Source: Leptolyngbya subtilissima AS-A7 | GTDB taxonomy: Bacteria > Cyanobacteriota > Cyanobacteriia > Phormidesmidales > Phormidesmidaceae | Assembly (NCBI RefSeq): GCF_039962255.1 | Contig: NZ_JAMPKY010000001.1 | Coordinates: forward strand, 372,001-436,000 | Length of the DNA stretch: 64,000 nt | Reading direction: 5' to 3' | Shown here: piece after piece, positions 48,310 through 56,231 of the stretch | Layout: each line of letters begins with the position of its first letter | Position numbering within the stretch: the stretch's first letter is position 1 | The notes under the pieces: generated by a model | The model's input: only the letters and a program-made list of their open reading frames with translations | The model's database searches: none | What the model was told of the DNA's origin: nothing | Position numbers and translations under genes: made by a program

Positions 48310-48837
48310 GTGCTAAAACGTTGGCAAGGCTTGAGGGCACAGTTACATCCCCTGGCGGCTCGCCTGGGCCAACCGAACTATCGGCTCCAGTCTTACCAGG
48401 AGGTTGAGGTGGCCGCCAAGCTGGGGTTCACCTTGGATGTGAACCGGGCGACGGTTGATGACTGGCTGCGGTTGCCGGGGCTATCGATTCGCCAAGCCCA
48501 AGGGTTAGTGCGCCTGCGTCAGGCCGGGGTGCAGTTTCACTGTCTGGAAGATCTAGCGGCGGCCCTGGGAACGACCCCAACCCAGCTTAGACCCCTGGCT
48601 GCGGTGCTGTCGTTTTGCTACTACGAGGAGCACTGCGGTACTCTGCCCACGGTGAGTTTGAACCAGGCCACCCTCTCTCAACTGTGTGGCCTGCCCGGCA
48701 TGCCCCCCGCGCTGGCCCAGGCAGTAGTGCAGGAGCGATCGCAGCGCGGCCCCTACCAAGATCTAGCCGATCTCCAGCGTCGCCTGGGTCTAGCCCCCGA
48801 GCTGGTGCAGACTTTGATGTACTATCTACGGCCCTAG
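48310..48837 (+). CDS. Helix-hairpin-helix (ComEA-like) DNA-binding protein
   Basis: A 175-residue protein with two HhH units: DVNRATVDDWLRLPGLSIRQ then AQGLVRLRQAG, and SLNQATLSQLCGLPGMPPAL then AQAVVQERSQRGPYQDLADL. The L-x-G-L/M-P/S hairpins bind DNA backbones without base preference, as in ComEA. There is no signal peptide or membrane segment, so it may act in the cytoplasm rather than in uptake. The start is GTG 48310, because ATG 48302 is out of frame and stops at once. It follows the TM2 gene by 10 nt. Confidence 0.8.
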   Translation: MLKRWQGLRAQLHPLAARLGQPNYRLQSYQEVEVAAKLGFTLDVNRATVDDWLRLPGLSIRQAQGLVRLRQAGVQFHCLEDLAAALGTTPTQLRPLAAVLSFCYYEEHCGTLPTVSLNQATLSQLCGLPGMPPALAQAVVQERSQRGPYQDLADLQRRLGLAPELVQTLMYYLRP

Positions 48838-49188
48838 CTATAGAGCTCAATCAGCATTACGAAATAGCTATATCAATGCTCACAAAAAAAGGCTGGTCCA
48901 ACTCGTTTTGTGGAGTTGGCTAAGCAGCGATCGCACCTATCTTAGGGTTAGTTTTGAGGCGTAAATAGTTTCTTAGATGTCTGGAAATAAAACTATAAAT
49001 CGCGATCGCTGACAAGCCTCAAATGCTTGCTTGGTAAAGTTCGTAGATTTTTTAGCTATCTTAATCAAAACTTAGTTTCAAGAAAGTATTGTCTAGACAA
49101 TAGAAAATGCTCTAGAACGTTACCTAGGCACAAAAACCCTGTTTTTAATGCTTCAGAGATAGCGAGCACTTTTGCTGGAATTAACGTC
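48838..49188 (+). promoter_or_regulatory. Non-coding spacer upstream of phosphoketolase
   Basis: No gene supported. The phosphoketolase frame stays open back to 49027, but those codons look unlike the family. A 7-bp hairpin (CCAACTC 48898-48904 with GAGTTGG 48913-48919) is followed, on the minus strand, by a run of seven T. HIP1 octamers sit near 48928 and 49003. Confidence 0.45.
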
Positions 49189-51588
49189 ATGGTAGTAGCC
49201 TCCCCGCCCCAAACCAAGCCCCTCACCGATGAGGAACTGCGCAAAACGCACGCCTATTGGCGAGCCTGCAACTACCTCGCCGTAGGCATGATCTACCTGC
49301 GCAGTAACCCTCTGCTAAAGGAACCCCTCAAGTCTGAGCACGTCAAGCACCGTCTGCTGGGCCACTGGGGCGCTTCGCCAGCCCTGAGCTTTACCTATAT
49401 TCACTGCAACCGATTAATTAAAAAGTACGACCTCAATATGATCTTTGTGGCTGGGCCAGGCCACGGTGCTCCAGGGGTACTGGGGCCGGTCTATTTAGAA
49501 GGCACCTACTCCGAGATCTATCCCGACAAGAGCATGGATGAAGACGGCATGCGCCGCTTCTTCAAACAGTTTTCCTTCCCCGGCCATATTGGCAGCCACG
49601 TCACCCCCGAAACCCCTGGCTCAATTCACGAGGGTGGGGAATTGGGCTATAGCCTCTCGCACTCCTTTGGGGCCATCCTCGACAACCCCGAGTTAATCGT
49701 CGCTTGTGTCGTGGGCGACGGGGAGGCCGAAACGGGAGCCCTCGCCACCTCCTGGCACTCCAATAAATTTATCAACCCGGCTCGCGATGGCGCGGTGCTG
49801 CCCATCCTCAACTTGAACGGCTATAAGATCGCTAATCCGTCCATTCTCTCGCGGGTTTCTCATGAGGAGCTGGAATATTTGTTTAGGGGCTATGGCTACA
49901 CGCCCTATTTTGTCGAGGGCAGCGACCCGGCCGATGTGCATCAGCAAATGGCCGCCGTCATGGAAGAGTGCATTCTCAAGATCAAAGACATTCAGCAAAA
50001 CGCTCGCGTCAACGGCAGTCAGGAGCGCCCCCGCTGGCCAATGATTGTGCTGCGCACCCCCAAGGGCTGGACGGGGCCTAAAGAGGTGGATGGCCACAAG
50101 GTGGAGGGGTTCTGGCGGGCTCACCAGGTACCCATGGGCGGCATGCACAGCAACCCCGAACACCTGCGCCTGCTTGAAGAATGGATGCGCAGCTACGGTC
50201 CTGAGGAACTGTTCGACGAGAACGGTGCTCTGATTCCTGAGCTAAAGGATTTGGCGCCGGTTGGCCCTCGCCGCATGAGCTATAACCCCAACGCCAACGG
50301 CGGCATACTGCGCAAGGCTTTGAAGATGCCCGACTTCCGCAAGTATGCGGTCGACGTGCCGCAGCCCGGCAGCGTGGAGTATGAGAATACCAAGGCTCTG
50401 GGCATTCTCATGCGCGAAATTATGCGCGACAATCCCAACAACTTTCGCCTGATGGGGCCAGATGAAACGGCATCTAACCGATTGAACCCGGTATATGAGG
50501 TCTCCAAAAAGGCCTGGATGGCCGATTATTTGCCCGAAGACCTCGACGGCGGGGAGCTTTCCCAAGATGGTCGGGTGATGGAAATGCTCAGCGAGCACAC
50601 TCTCCAGGGCTGGCTGGAGGGCTATTTGCTCACCGGTCGCCATGGCATGTTTCACAGCTACGAGGCCTTTGCCCACGTGGTCAGCTCAATGTTTAACCAG
50701 CATGCCAAGTGGCTAGACATTTGCAAAAACCACGTGCCCTGGCGGCGATCGGTGTCGTCGCTCAATATTTTGCTGTCGTCGCTAGTGTGGCGGCAGGACC
50801 ACAACGGCTTTAGCCACCAAGACCCCGGCTATGTCGACCTGGTGACCAACAAAAGCCCTGACGTGGTGCGGGTTTACTTTCCGCCCGACGCCAACTGCCT
50901 GCTGTCGGTGGCCGACCACTGCTTCCGCAGCATCGACTACATCAACGTAATTGTTTCTGACAAGCAGAGCCACCTCCAGTACCTCGATATGGAGCAGGCG
51001 GTGACCCACTGCACCAAGGGACTGGGCATTTGGGATTGGGCCAGCAACGACGACTGCGGCACCGAGCCGGATAACCCTGACGTGGTGATGGCCTGCTGCG
51101 GCGACATTGTGACTAAAGAATCGCTGGCGGCGACCGCTATTCTGCGGGAAGAGTTTCCCCACCTGAAGGTGCGGTTTGTCAACGTGGTTGACCTGTTTAC
51201 CTTAATTTCGTCTGGGGAGCACCCTCATGGGCTCAGCGATCGCGACTTTGACTCACTGTTCACCCCCGACAAGCCGATTGTCTTCAACTTCCACGGCTAT
51301 CCCTGGCTGATTCACAAGTTGGTGTATCGCCGCTCAAACCAAGACCGCATTCACGTGCGGGGCTATAAGGAGCAGGGCAATATCAACACCCCGCTAGAAC
51401 TGGCGATCAACAACGAGATCGATCGCTTCAACTTGGTGATCGACGTGATCGATCGGGTGCCCAAGCTGGGTTCGGCGGCGGCCCACGTGAAGGAGAAGAT
51501 GAAGAACAAGATCATCGAGTGCCTTACCTATGCCCACACTGAGGGCAAAGATCAGGATGAAATCGTCAACTGGCAGTGGCCCTATTAA
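49189..51588 (+). CDS. xfp: Xylulose-5-phosphate/fructose-6-phosphate phosphoketolase
   Basis: A 799-residue thiamine-diphosphate enzyme that splits xylulose 5-phosphate (and fructose 6-phosphate) with phosphate to acetyl phosphate. Markers are [40 protein letters not shown], the ThDP motif [20 protein letters not shown] through ILNLNGYKI, and [20 protein letters not shown]. The ATG 49189 ([12 protein letters not shown]) matches the family start; the upstream open frame to 49027 is ignored. It gives a carbon-saving route to acetyl-CoA, known to matter in light and for acetate output in cyanobacteria. No neighbour is linked. Confidence 0.95.
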   Translation: MVVASPPQTKPLTDEELRKTHAYWRACNYLAVGMIYLRSNPLLKEPLKSEHVKHRLLGHWGASPALSFTYIHCNRLIKKYDLNMIFVAGPGHGAPGVLGPVYLEGTYSEIYPDKSMDEDGMRRFFKQFSFPGHIGSHVTPETPGSIHEGGELGYSLSHSFGAILDNPELIVACVVGDGEAETGALATSWHSNKFINPARDGAVLPILNLNGYKIANPSILSRVSHEELEYLFRGYGYTPYFVEGSDPADVHQQMAAVMEECILKIKDIQQNARVNGSQERPRWPMIVLRTPKGWTGPKEVDGHKVEGFWRAHQVPMGGMHSNPEHLRLLEEWMRSYGPEELFDENGALIPELKDLAPVGPRRMSYNPNANGGILRKALKMPDFRKYAVDVPQPGSVEYENTKALGILMREIMRDNPNNFRLMGPDETASNRLNPVYEVSKKAWMADYLPEDLDGGELSQDGRVMEMLSEHTLQGWLEGYLLTGRHGMFHSYEAFAHVVSSMFNQHAKWLDICKNHVPWRRSVSSLNILLSSLVWRQDHNGFSHQDPGYVDLVTNKSPDVVRVYFPPDANCLLSVADHCFRSIDYINVIVSDKQSHLQYLDMEQAVTHCTKGLGIWDWASNDDCGTEPDNPDVVMACCGDIVTKESLAATAILREEFPHLKVRFVNVVDLFTLISSGEHPHGLSDRDFDSLFTPDKPIVFNFHGYPWLIHKLVYRRSNQDRIHVRGYKEQGNINTPLELAINNEIDRFNLVIDVIDRVPKLGSAAAHVKEKMKNKIIECLTYAHTEGKDQDEIVNWQWPY

Positions 51589-51603
51589 GCGCGGTCGGTG
51601 TCT

Positions 51604-52992
51604 TCAGGTGGGCGAAAGCGGCTGCATTTCGCCCACCACTGTGGGGATCAGCTCAGATACCGTGGGGTGAATGGGCACCGCCTTTTGCAGAGTGGTGTAG
51701 GGCTGGTCGGCAGTCATGATGTCGATCAGCCCGTGAATGGCCTCATCGCCGCCGACGCCCAAAATTGCCGCGCCGAGAATGCGCCGGGTTTCGGCATCGG
51801 CCACAATTTTGATCAAGCCCTGGGTCTCGCCTTTCTCAATGGCGCGGCCCACTTTTGTCATCGGTCTGGTGCCCATCAGCAGGGGCCGCCCGGTGGAGCG
51901 CGCCTGAGCCTCGGTTATGCCGACGCGCCCCAGGGGAGGGTCGGTATAGAGGGCGTAGGCGGGGATGCGATCGCTCACCCCTCGAGTCTCACCATCGAGC
52001 AGATTGGCGGCGACAATCTCAAAATCGTTGTAGGCGGTATGGGTGAAGGCACCTCGGCCATTGCAGTCGCCCAAGGCCCAAATGCCCGGCACAGTGGTGC
52101 GGAGCTGATCGTCCACGGTGATGTAGCCGTGCTCGTCGGTGGCGATACCGGCGCGATCGAGGCTGAGATCATGGGTGTTGGGCTGACGCCCTACCGCTAG
52201 CAGCACGTGGCTGCCAATCACCTCGGGCTCGCCGTCGGTACAGTCGAGATGCACCAATGCGCCATCGGCGTGGGGGGCAAAGGCAATACACTCGGCCCCT
52301 GTACGCACCTGTACACCCTCGGCTTCGAGCATGGCTCGAATCGCAGTGGATATATCCTCGTCCTCGCGGGAAACCAGGCGCGGGCCTTTCTCGACTACCG
52401 TGACCTCTGCTCCGAAGCGACGGTAGATTTGGGCAAACTCTAGGCCGATGTAGCTGCCGCCCACCACCACCAAATGTCGGGGCAGGCTGTCGAGCGCCAG
52501 CATAGATGTGTTGGTTAGATAGTCAATCTCCCCTACACCGGGCATATCTGGCACCCGCGCCCGACCGCCCACGTTGATGAAAATTTGCGGTGCGCTCAGG
52601 AGTTCGTCGCCGACCCGCAGGGTATTCGCGCTTTCAAAGCGGGCCTGACCATAGAACACAGTTAGGCGCTCCATACTGCCGAGCCAGGCCTCAAGGCCGC
52701 TGCGAGAATTTGCCACCACGGCATTGGTCCGCGCTTTGACCTGGGCCATATCGACCGCGATCGCGCCTGAGATCATCACGCCATAGTTGGCGGCGCGGCG
52801 GGCTAAATGTGCGGTATAGGCGCTAGCAACCAGGGTTTTGGTCGGTGTGCAGCCGGTATTAACGCAGGTGCCGCCAAACAGATGTTGCTCAATCAGCGCT
52901 ACCTTCATGCCCGCCGCAGTCAGCCGTCCGGCCAGGGGTGGCCCTGCTTGACCGGCCCCAATGATTAGCGCGTCAAAGGATTGAGTCATCAC
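51604..52992 (-). CDS. Flavin-dependent disulfide reductase (mercuric-reductase-like)
   Basis: A 462-residue FAD enzyme of the pyridine-nucleotide disulfide oxidoreductase family. The FAD start is DALIIGAGQAGPPLAGRLTA; the redox-active pair is GGTCVNTGCTPTKTLV; NAD(P)H binding is LVVVGGSYIGLEFAQIYRRF; the second FAD motif is IWALGDCNGRGAFTHTAYND. The C-terminal His-Glu pair is in AVPIHPTVSELIPT. It lacks both the N-terminal HMA domain and C-terminal Cys pair of true MerA, so mercury is unlikely; the substrate is unknown. Its start overlaps the DUF4126 gene end by four bases, so they form an operon. Confidence 0.85.
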   Translation of the reverse strand: MMTQSFDALIIGAGQAGPPLAGRLTAAGMKVALIEQHLFGGTCVNTGCTPTKTLVASAYTAHLARRAANYGVMISGAIAVDMAQVKARTNAVVANSRSGLEAWLGSMERLTVFYGQARFESANTLRVGDELLSAPQIFINVGGRARVPDMPGVGEIDYLTNTSMLALDSLPRHLVVVGGSYIGLEFAQIYRRFGAEVTVVEKGPRLVSREDEDISTAIRAMLEAEGVQVRTGAECIAFAPHADGALVHLDCTDGEPEVIGSHVLLAVGRQPNTHDLSLDRAGIATDEHGYITVDDQLRTTVPGIWALGDCNGRGAFTHTAYNDFEIVAANLLDGETRGVSDRIPAYALYTDPPLGRVGITEAQARSTGRPLLMGTRPMTKVGRAIEKGETQGLIKIVADAETRRILGAAILGVGGDEAIHGLIDIMTADQPYTTLQKAVPIHPTVSELIPTVVGEMQPLSPT

Positions 52993-53447
52993 AAGAGCCC
53001 CACAACTAAAACTGCGCCGACGATGGCGATCGCATCTTCGCTCAGCGCCGCCGGTAGGTCACGACCCAAGGCGGTAGCGAGGCGAGAACGGGCTGCCGCG
53101 CCGCCCAATGTGCCGATTACTGCGCCCACCGCACCTGCCATGAGTCCGCCCACCCAGGTGCCGCTAGGTAGGGCGATCGCCGCCCCTGAGAGGGCTCCAC
53201 TGACAATGCGAGCGCCAAACTGGACTGGAACCTTGCGACTGGGTGTAAAGGGAAGTTGATCGGTGACGAATTCGCCCAGTGCCAACGCCGATAAGATCCA
53301 GGGGGTGAAGCGGTAGCCCAGGAAGGCGAGCCAGCTGCCGTCAAGGTCAAGGTAGCCCAGGTAGGCGGCCCAGCTGACAGCTGCGATCGCGGTCATGGTG
53401 CGTAGACCGGCAATGATACCTATCAGCAGCGCCAGCAAGTAAACCAT
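52989..53447 (-). CDS. DUF4126 membrane protein
   Basis: A 152-residue protein with about four hydrophobic segments (MVYLLALLIGIIAGLRTMTA, YRFTPWILSALALGEFVTDQ, GALSGAAIALPSGTWVGGLM, EDAIAIVGAVLVVGLL). The layout GLRTMTAIAAVSWAAYLGYL with an F-V-T-D-Q/K-L-P-x-T-P segment is that of DUF4126. Function is unknown. Its stop overlaps the disulfide reductase start (52989-52992), so the two are translated together; a redox-linked membrane role is only a guess. Confidence 0.8.
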   Translation of the reverse strand: MVYLLALLIGIIAGLRTMTAIAAVSWAAYLGYLDLDGSWLAFLGYRFTPWILSALALGEFVTDQLPFTPSRKVPVQFGARIVSGALSGAAIALPSGTWVGGLMAGAVGAVIGTLGGAAARSRLATALGRDLPAALSEDAIAIVGAVLVVGLL

Positions 53448-53815
53448 AGGGCAGCCTCAACGGTTTGCATTCAATCACGGTCGCCTAGTCTCTGCTCTAT
53501 TTCGCCCAAAACTCATAAGTAGACCAGCGCTAATTGATATAGCGACTGTCTATAGTCCGGCTTGTGAGAACTTTAATAACCGAAGGTTAAGAACCGATTT
53601 ATCGTCTCGGGTACTGCGATGGCGAAATCATTGCATACACTCTCAATAGAGTCAACGACTTCTGTAAAGAGAGCCTTGACCCATGCAAATATCGTTACCT
53701 TTGGCTCTTTAAAAGCTAGAGATAGCCCGTTGGACTGGCAAAGTTGATGAATACCTACGCTCTGGCAGCTTAACCAAAGAACGCTTTTAACGGGTTCATC
53801 TACCTTGCTGAATAG
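53448..53815. other. Non-coding AT-rich flank with a short open fragment
   Basis: No complete gene. On the plus strand, codons 53591-53719 read without stop (EPIYRLGYCDGEIIAYTLNR, then VNDFCKESLDPCKYRYLWLF) but lack an ATG start. It could be a gene remnant or chance. Otherwise no repeat or hairpin was noted. Confidence 0.35.
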
Positions 53816-54274
53816 CTAAGTTACAGAAAGTTCTAATGAGTTGTACTCGATTTCGACCCTGTCTCCATATTTGATATTTGGTATGGGCGGCGCAATTATT
53901 TCGATGATGGAAGGATTTTGAAAGTTGCGCTTTTTGGTCTCTGGGTGAGGGTAATACATCCAGCAGTTATAAGTTGAGGTTTGGAACAAAACCCGACAGC
54001 GAGAGAAGGAAAAGTCTTCGGGAGGATGGCGATCGGTCCACTCGACCTGGCGAAATGTGAGTTCAGGATCGGTTAGCTGAAAGGTGTGGGGACTAATGGA
54101 AATATTGAGCGTCCCCTTAAAATATTCTGTTAGATCCAACCCTAAAGCTTCAAAAAACGGCGTTTGCATTTCGATAGTCCCTCCAGGATAGGGACTATCT
54201 GTAGCGGAGCCGGAAGCTACTTGGTGGCCATGCTCCACTAAGCCACTTACAATGTGCCAATATCTATTAATCAT
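53816..54274 (-). CDS. Protein resembling archaeal CTP-dependent riboflavin kinase, function unknown
   Basis: A 152-residue soluble protein. Two segments match the archaeal RibK pattern as I recall it from Methanocaldococcus: FKGTLNISIS (GTLN loop, which binds Mg and nucleotide there) and NPSIIEIIAPPIPNIKYGDR followed by VEIEY (closing strands). The N-terminal V-S-G-L segment is followed by EHGHQVASG rather than the glycine-rich loop, so kinase activity is uncertain. YYPHPETKKRNFQ may mark a bacterial subfamily. It is 7 nt after the HNH gene on the same strand, in AT-rich DNA. The similarity is by eye and not proven. Confidence 0.55.
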   Translation of the reverse strand: MINRYWHIVSGLVEHGHQVASGSATDSPYPGGTIEMQTPFFEALGLDLTEYFKGTLNISISPHTFQLTDPELTFRQVEWTDRHPPEDFSFSRCRVLFQTSTYNCWMYYPHPETKKRNFQNPSIIEIIAPPIPNIKYGDRVEIEYNSLELSVT

Positions 54275-54281
54275 CTACTAA

Positions 54282-55376
54282 CTATTTATCTCTCAGGTCA
54301 GTCATATCTTTGTTTGATTTTCCAATATTGCATTTCCAACATAAGGCCTGCAAATTTTCTTTGTTATCTGTTCCACCTTTAGAACGAGGTACTATATGGT
54401 CAACATGCAGCGTAGTGCCATGCTCTTTAGCTGATCTTCCACAACTACAGCAAGTCCATTTATCTCTAGCTAATATTTCCCACCAAAGACCTGCTCGAAT
54501 GAATTGATAGCTTTCCAATTCAGGCAAGTTGATTTCATCCTGAGCCTTTTTGAAAGGCTTATCTTCATCCGTCCACTCTTTTCGTCGGCTAAAATACCAA
54601 CCTTTTGTGAACTGATAATCTATAAGCTTGTCCAACATCATCTCTAGTGGGTAGGTCTGACCTTTTGCAATTGTAATAAAGCTATCTAAAATTGGGTATA
54701 AAGCAACAAAAGCACGTTTAACTTCCCATAAACCTCTATGCCTGGAGGTCGGGAAGTAGTAAGTTGGGGAGAATATATATAGCGAGTATCTTGATAAATA
54801 TTCGTCTTCTTCTGGGCTGTTAAGGATGGCGTCTGCAAGATTGGTATAAGTGAAATTGTGGGTAAATGTATATGAGATTCCATTTTCAGAAAATATTTTT
54901 TCTACTTTATCTATGCATTTATATAGGCTATCTGCAATTAATTTAATATAGTTATTATCCTGATCGAGACGTACGTATCCATACCCAAATGGCTGTAATA
55001 CCACTGTTAATGCCCCATCTGGATATATTTCGTAAATCAACGAGCTACAGTGAATGCTGGCGTATTGACCACTTTTTCTTCTGAAGATTAGCTTTTGCTG
55101 GTGTCTTTTGCCTGAAACGCCCATAAAGACACTTTCAGAATCTACATTAGACATGGCCTCCTTGCGGTGGTTGGGACGATAGACAATGGTCATATTTTCG
55201 TAAGGATTTACACCGTAAACTTCCTCTATCTCTCGCAAAGATTCCTTGACTAAAACTTCTAGTCTGGGGAAGAAATAGTTTTGAAGAGTGTTGAGCCTAG
55301 TAGGTAGGTCAGGAACGTGAAATATCTCTTGATATTTGGCTTCAAATTTTAATTCGTCAAAGCTATTTTTGTCCAT
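54282..55376 (-). CDS. HNH endonuclease with an unrecognised N-terminal domain
   Basis: A 364-residue protein. The C-terminal ~65 residues form a zinc-binding HNH nuclease: WTCCSCGRSAKEHGTTLHVD, HIVPRSKGGTDNKENLQALC, then WKCNIGKSNKD, with two CxxC pairs and the D-H...N...N metal core. The first ~290 residues (MDKNSFDELKFEAKYQEIFH at the start, YRPNHRKEAMSN near 65, FSENGISYTFTHNF near 165) were not recognised and may sense a target or modify activity. Codon use is markedly AT-rich against neighbours, a sign of transfer. The RibK-like gene follows 7 nt later, so they form a two-gene unit. DNA cleavage is expected; its target is unknown. Confidence 0.75.
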   Translation of the reverse strand: MDKNSFDELKFEAKYQEIFHVPDLPTRLNTLQNYFFPRLEVLVKESLREIEEVYGVNPYENMTIVYRPNHRKEAMSNVDSESVFMGVSGKRHQQKLIFRRKSGQYASIHCSSLIYEIYPDGALTVVLQPFGYGYVRLDQDNNYIKLIADSLYKCIDKVEKIFSENGISYTFTHNFTYTNLADAILNSPEEDEYLSRYSLYIFSPTYYFPTSRHRGLWEVKRAFVALYPILDSFITIAKGQTYPLEMMLDKLIDYQFTKGWYFSRRKEWTDEDKPFKKAQDEINLPELESYQFIRAGLWWEILARDKWTCCSCGRSAKEHGTTLHVDHIVPRSKGGTDNKENLQALCWKCNIGKSNKDMTDLRDK

Positions 55377-55710
55377 CTTGAATTTTTGATTTTGCTTGCT
55401 TCAAGGCTGCGAAAATGACATGCGTGCGAACCATTGTCTTGAGTTAGTTGAGCTAATTACTTTGATTGAACTGACTTCAGTTATAGTATTTTTTATTCAT
55501 AGAACGTACGGCAATATCTTTCTCGAATAGGCTAAGAGTCTCTGTGTAGTTATGCCAATGAGAACTGCTCTATATGGCTAACTCCTCATCTAAGAATCCT
55601 ATCTATCACTAACCTTTTAGAACTTATAACCGTTCCTGCAAACTTGGTTGCTGGCGAATGCAGTCATGGTGTGACTATACCCACCCCATGAAAGTACCCC
55701 TTCTGTAATA

Positions 55711-55726
55711 GGAGTATATTTACTCC
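55711..55726. promoter_or_regulatory. Operator-like palindrome GGAGTA-N4-TACTCC
   Basis: Six-bp arms around TATT, about 117-147 bp before the downstream gene. Weaker matching arms (CCCATG near 55685, CATGGG at 55726) enclose it. The shape fits a dimeric repressor site; no regulator is assigned. Confidence 0.4.
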
Positions 55727-55797
55727 ATGGGTGAGCCTACTTCAGGTTGATAACTATGGAGTGTGGCCAACCTGGTAACTACCTGTAACAATTTAAA

Positions 55798-55834
55798 GCC
55801 CAGTCCTTCGGCCTCGAAAACTTCAGGACTGGGC
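55798..55834 (+). promoter_or_regulatory. Leader hairpin just before the 101-codon gene
   Basis: Perfect 10-bp stem GCCCAGTCCT (55798-55807) with AGGACTGGGC (55825-55834), 17-nt loop, ending 8 bp before ATG 55843 and 23 bp before ATG 55858. There is no T run, so translation control is as likely as termination. Confidence 0.45.
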
Positions 55835-55857
55835 GACTCACTATGGAGCTAAAACCC

Positions 55858-56148
55858 ATGATGACAGAGACAAGACAAAGCGATCGCCTGATCACCTTAG
55901 ATCTAGCTGCATCTCTGCCCGACCCCGAACCTCAGCAACCCTTGATCGACTTGAGAGATCAGCCATCTCCCGATGTTTTGCGTCTACTGGCGATCGGTTC
56001 TCCCCCTGTTGTGAACGGCTGTGTGATGACCCTATATCGCCTGGGCTATGCCCGCCCCGAAGAATGGTCACGGCAATTGCCGACTATAAACCCCAACGAG
56101 GTCATGCGAATATTGACCAAACGCATGACGCTGTTCGAGCGGGAGTAA
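55858..56148 (+). CDS. Small protein of unknown function
   Basis: About 96 residues, acidic and Pro-rich at the start (MMTETRQSDRLITLDLAASL), with LRLLAIGSPPVVNGCVMTLY and PTINPNEVMRILTKRMTLFE. No membrane segment or known motif. A GGAG site fits ATG 55858; ATG 55843 would add five residues. GC content is close to that of the main genome, unlike the HNH pair. A strong bidirectional terminator follows. It resembles small lineage-specific cyanobacterial proteins. Confidence 0.6.
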   Translation: MMTETRQSDRLITLDLAASLPDPEPQQPLIDLRDQPSPDVLRLLAIGSPPVVNGCVMTLYRLGYARPEEWSRQLPTINPNEVMRILTKRMTLFERE

Positions 56149-56177
56149 GGATAGATAAGAAGTACTTGCAAACACTA

Positions 56178-56214
56178 AAAGAGCCCCAGCTTCTTTAAGA
56201 AACTGGGGCTCTTT
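56178..56214. terminator. Bidirectional terminator between the 96-codon gene and htpG
   Basis: A 12-bp perfect stem (AAAGAGCCCCAG 56178-56189 with CTGGGGCTCTTT 56203-56214), with T-rich tails on both strands. It serves the two convergent genes. Confidence 0.9.
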
Positions 56215-56231
56215 CTTCAAAAAGTTACTTT

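Larger units (their letters stand above)
55377..55842. other. AT-rich non-coding region between the HNH gene and the 101-codon gene
   Basis: No gene seen. Contains the HNH promoter region and, nearer the right end, an operator-like palindrome (55711-55726) and a 10-bp hairpin (55798-55834). Confidence 0.5.

Noticed and set aside
49027..49188. N-terminal extension of phosphoketolase
   Set aside because: The extra 54 codons are AT-rich and unlike the family; Met at 49189 fits the known start.
49693..50163. Long minus-strand frames across the phosphoketolase gene
   Set aside because: Shadow frames of a strongly conserved coding sequence; the products are low-complexity and have no recognisable motif.
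51604..52992. True mercuric reductase
   Set aside because: It lacks the HMA domain and the C-terminal Cys pair that bind mercury; only the general disulfide reductase fold is supported.
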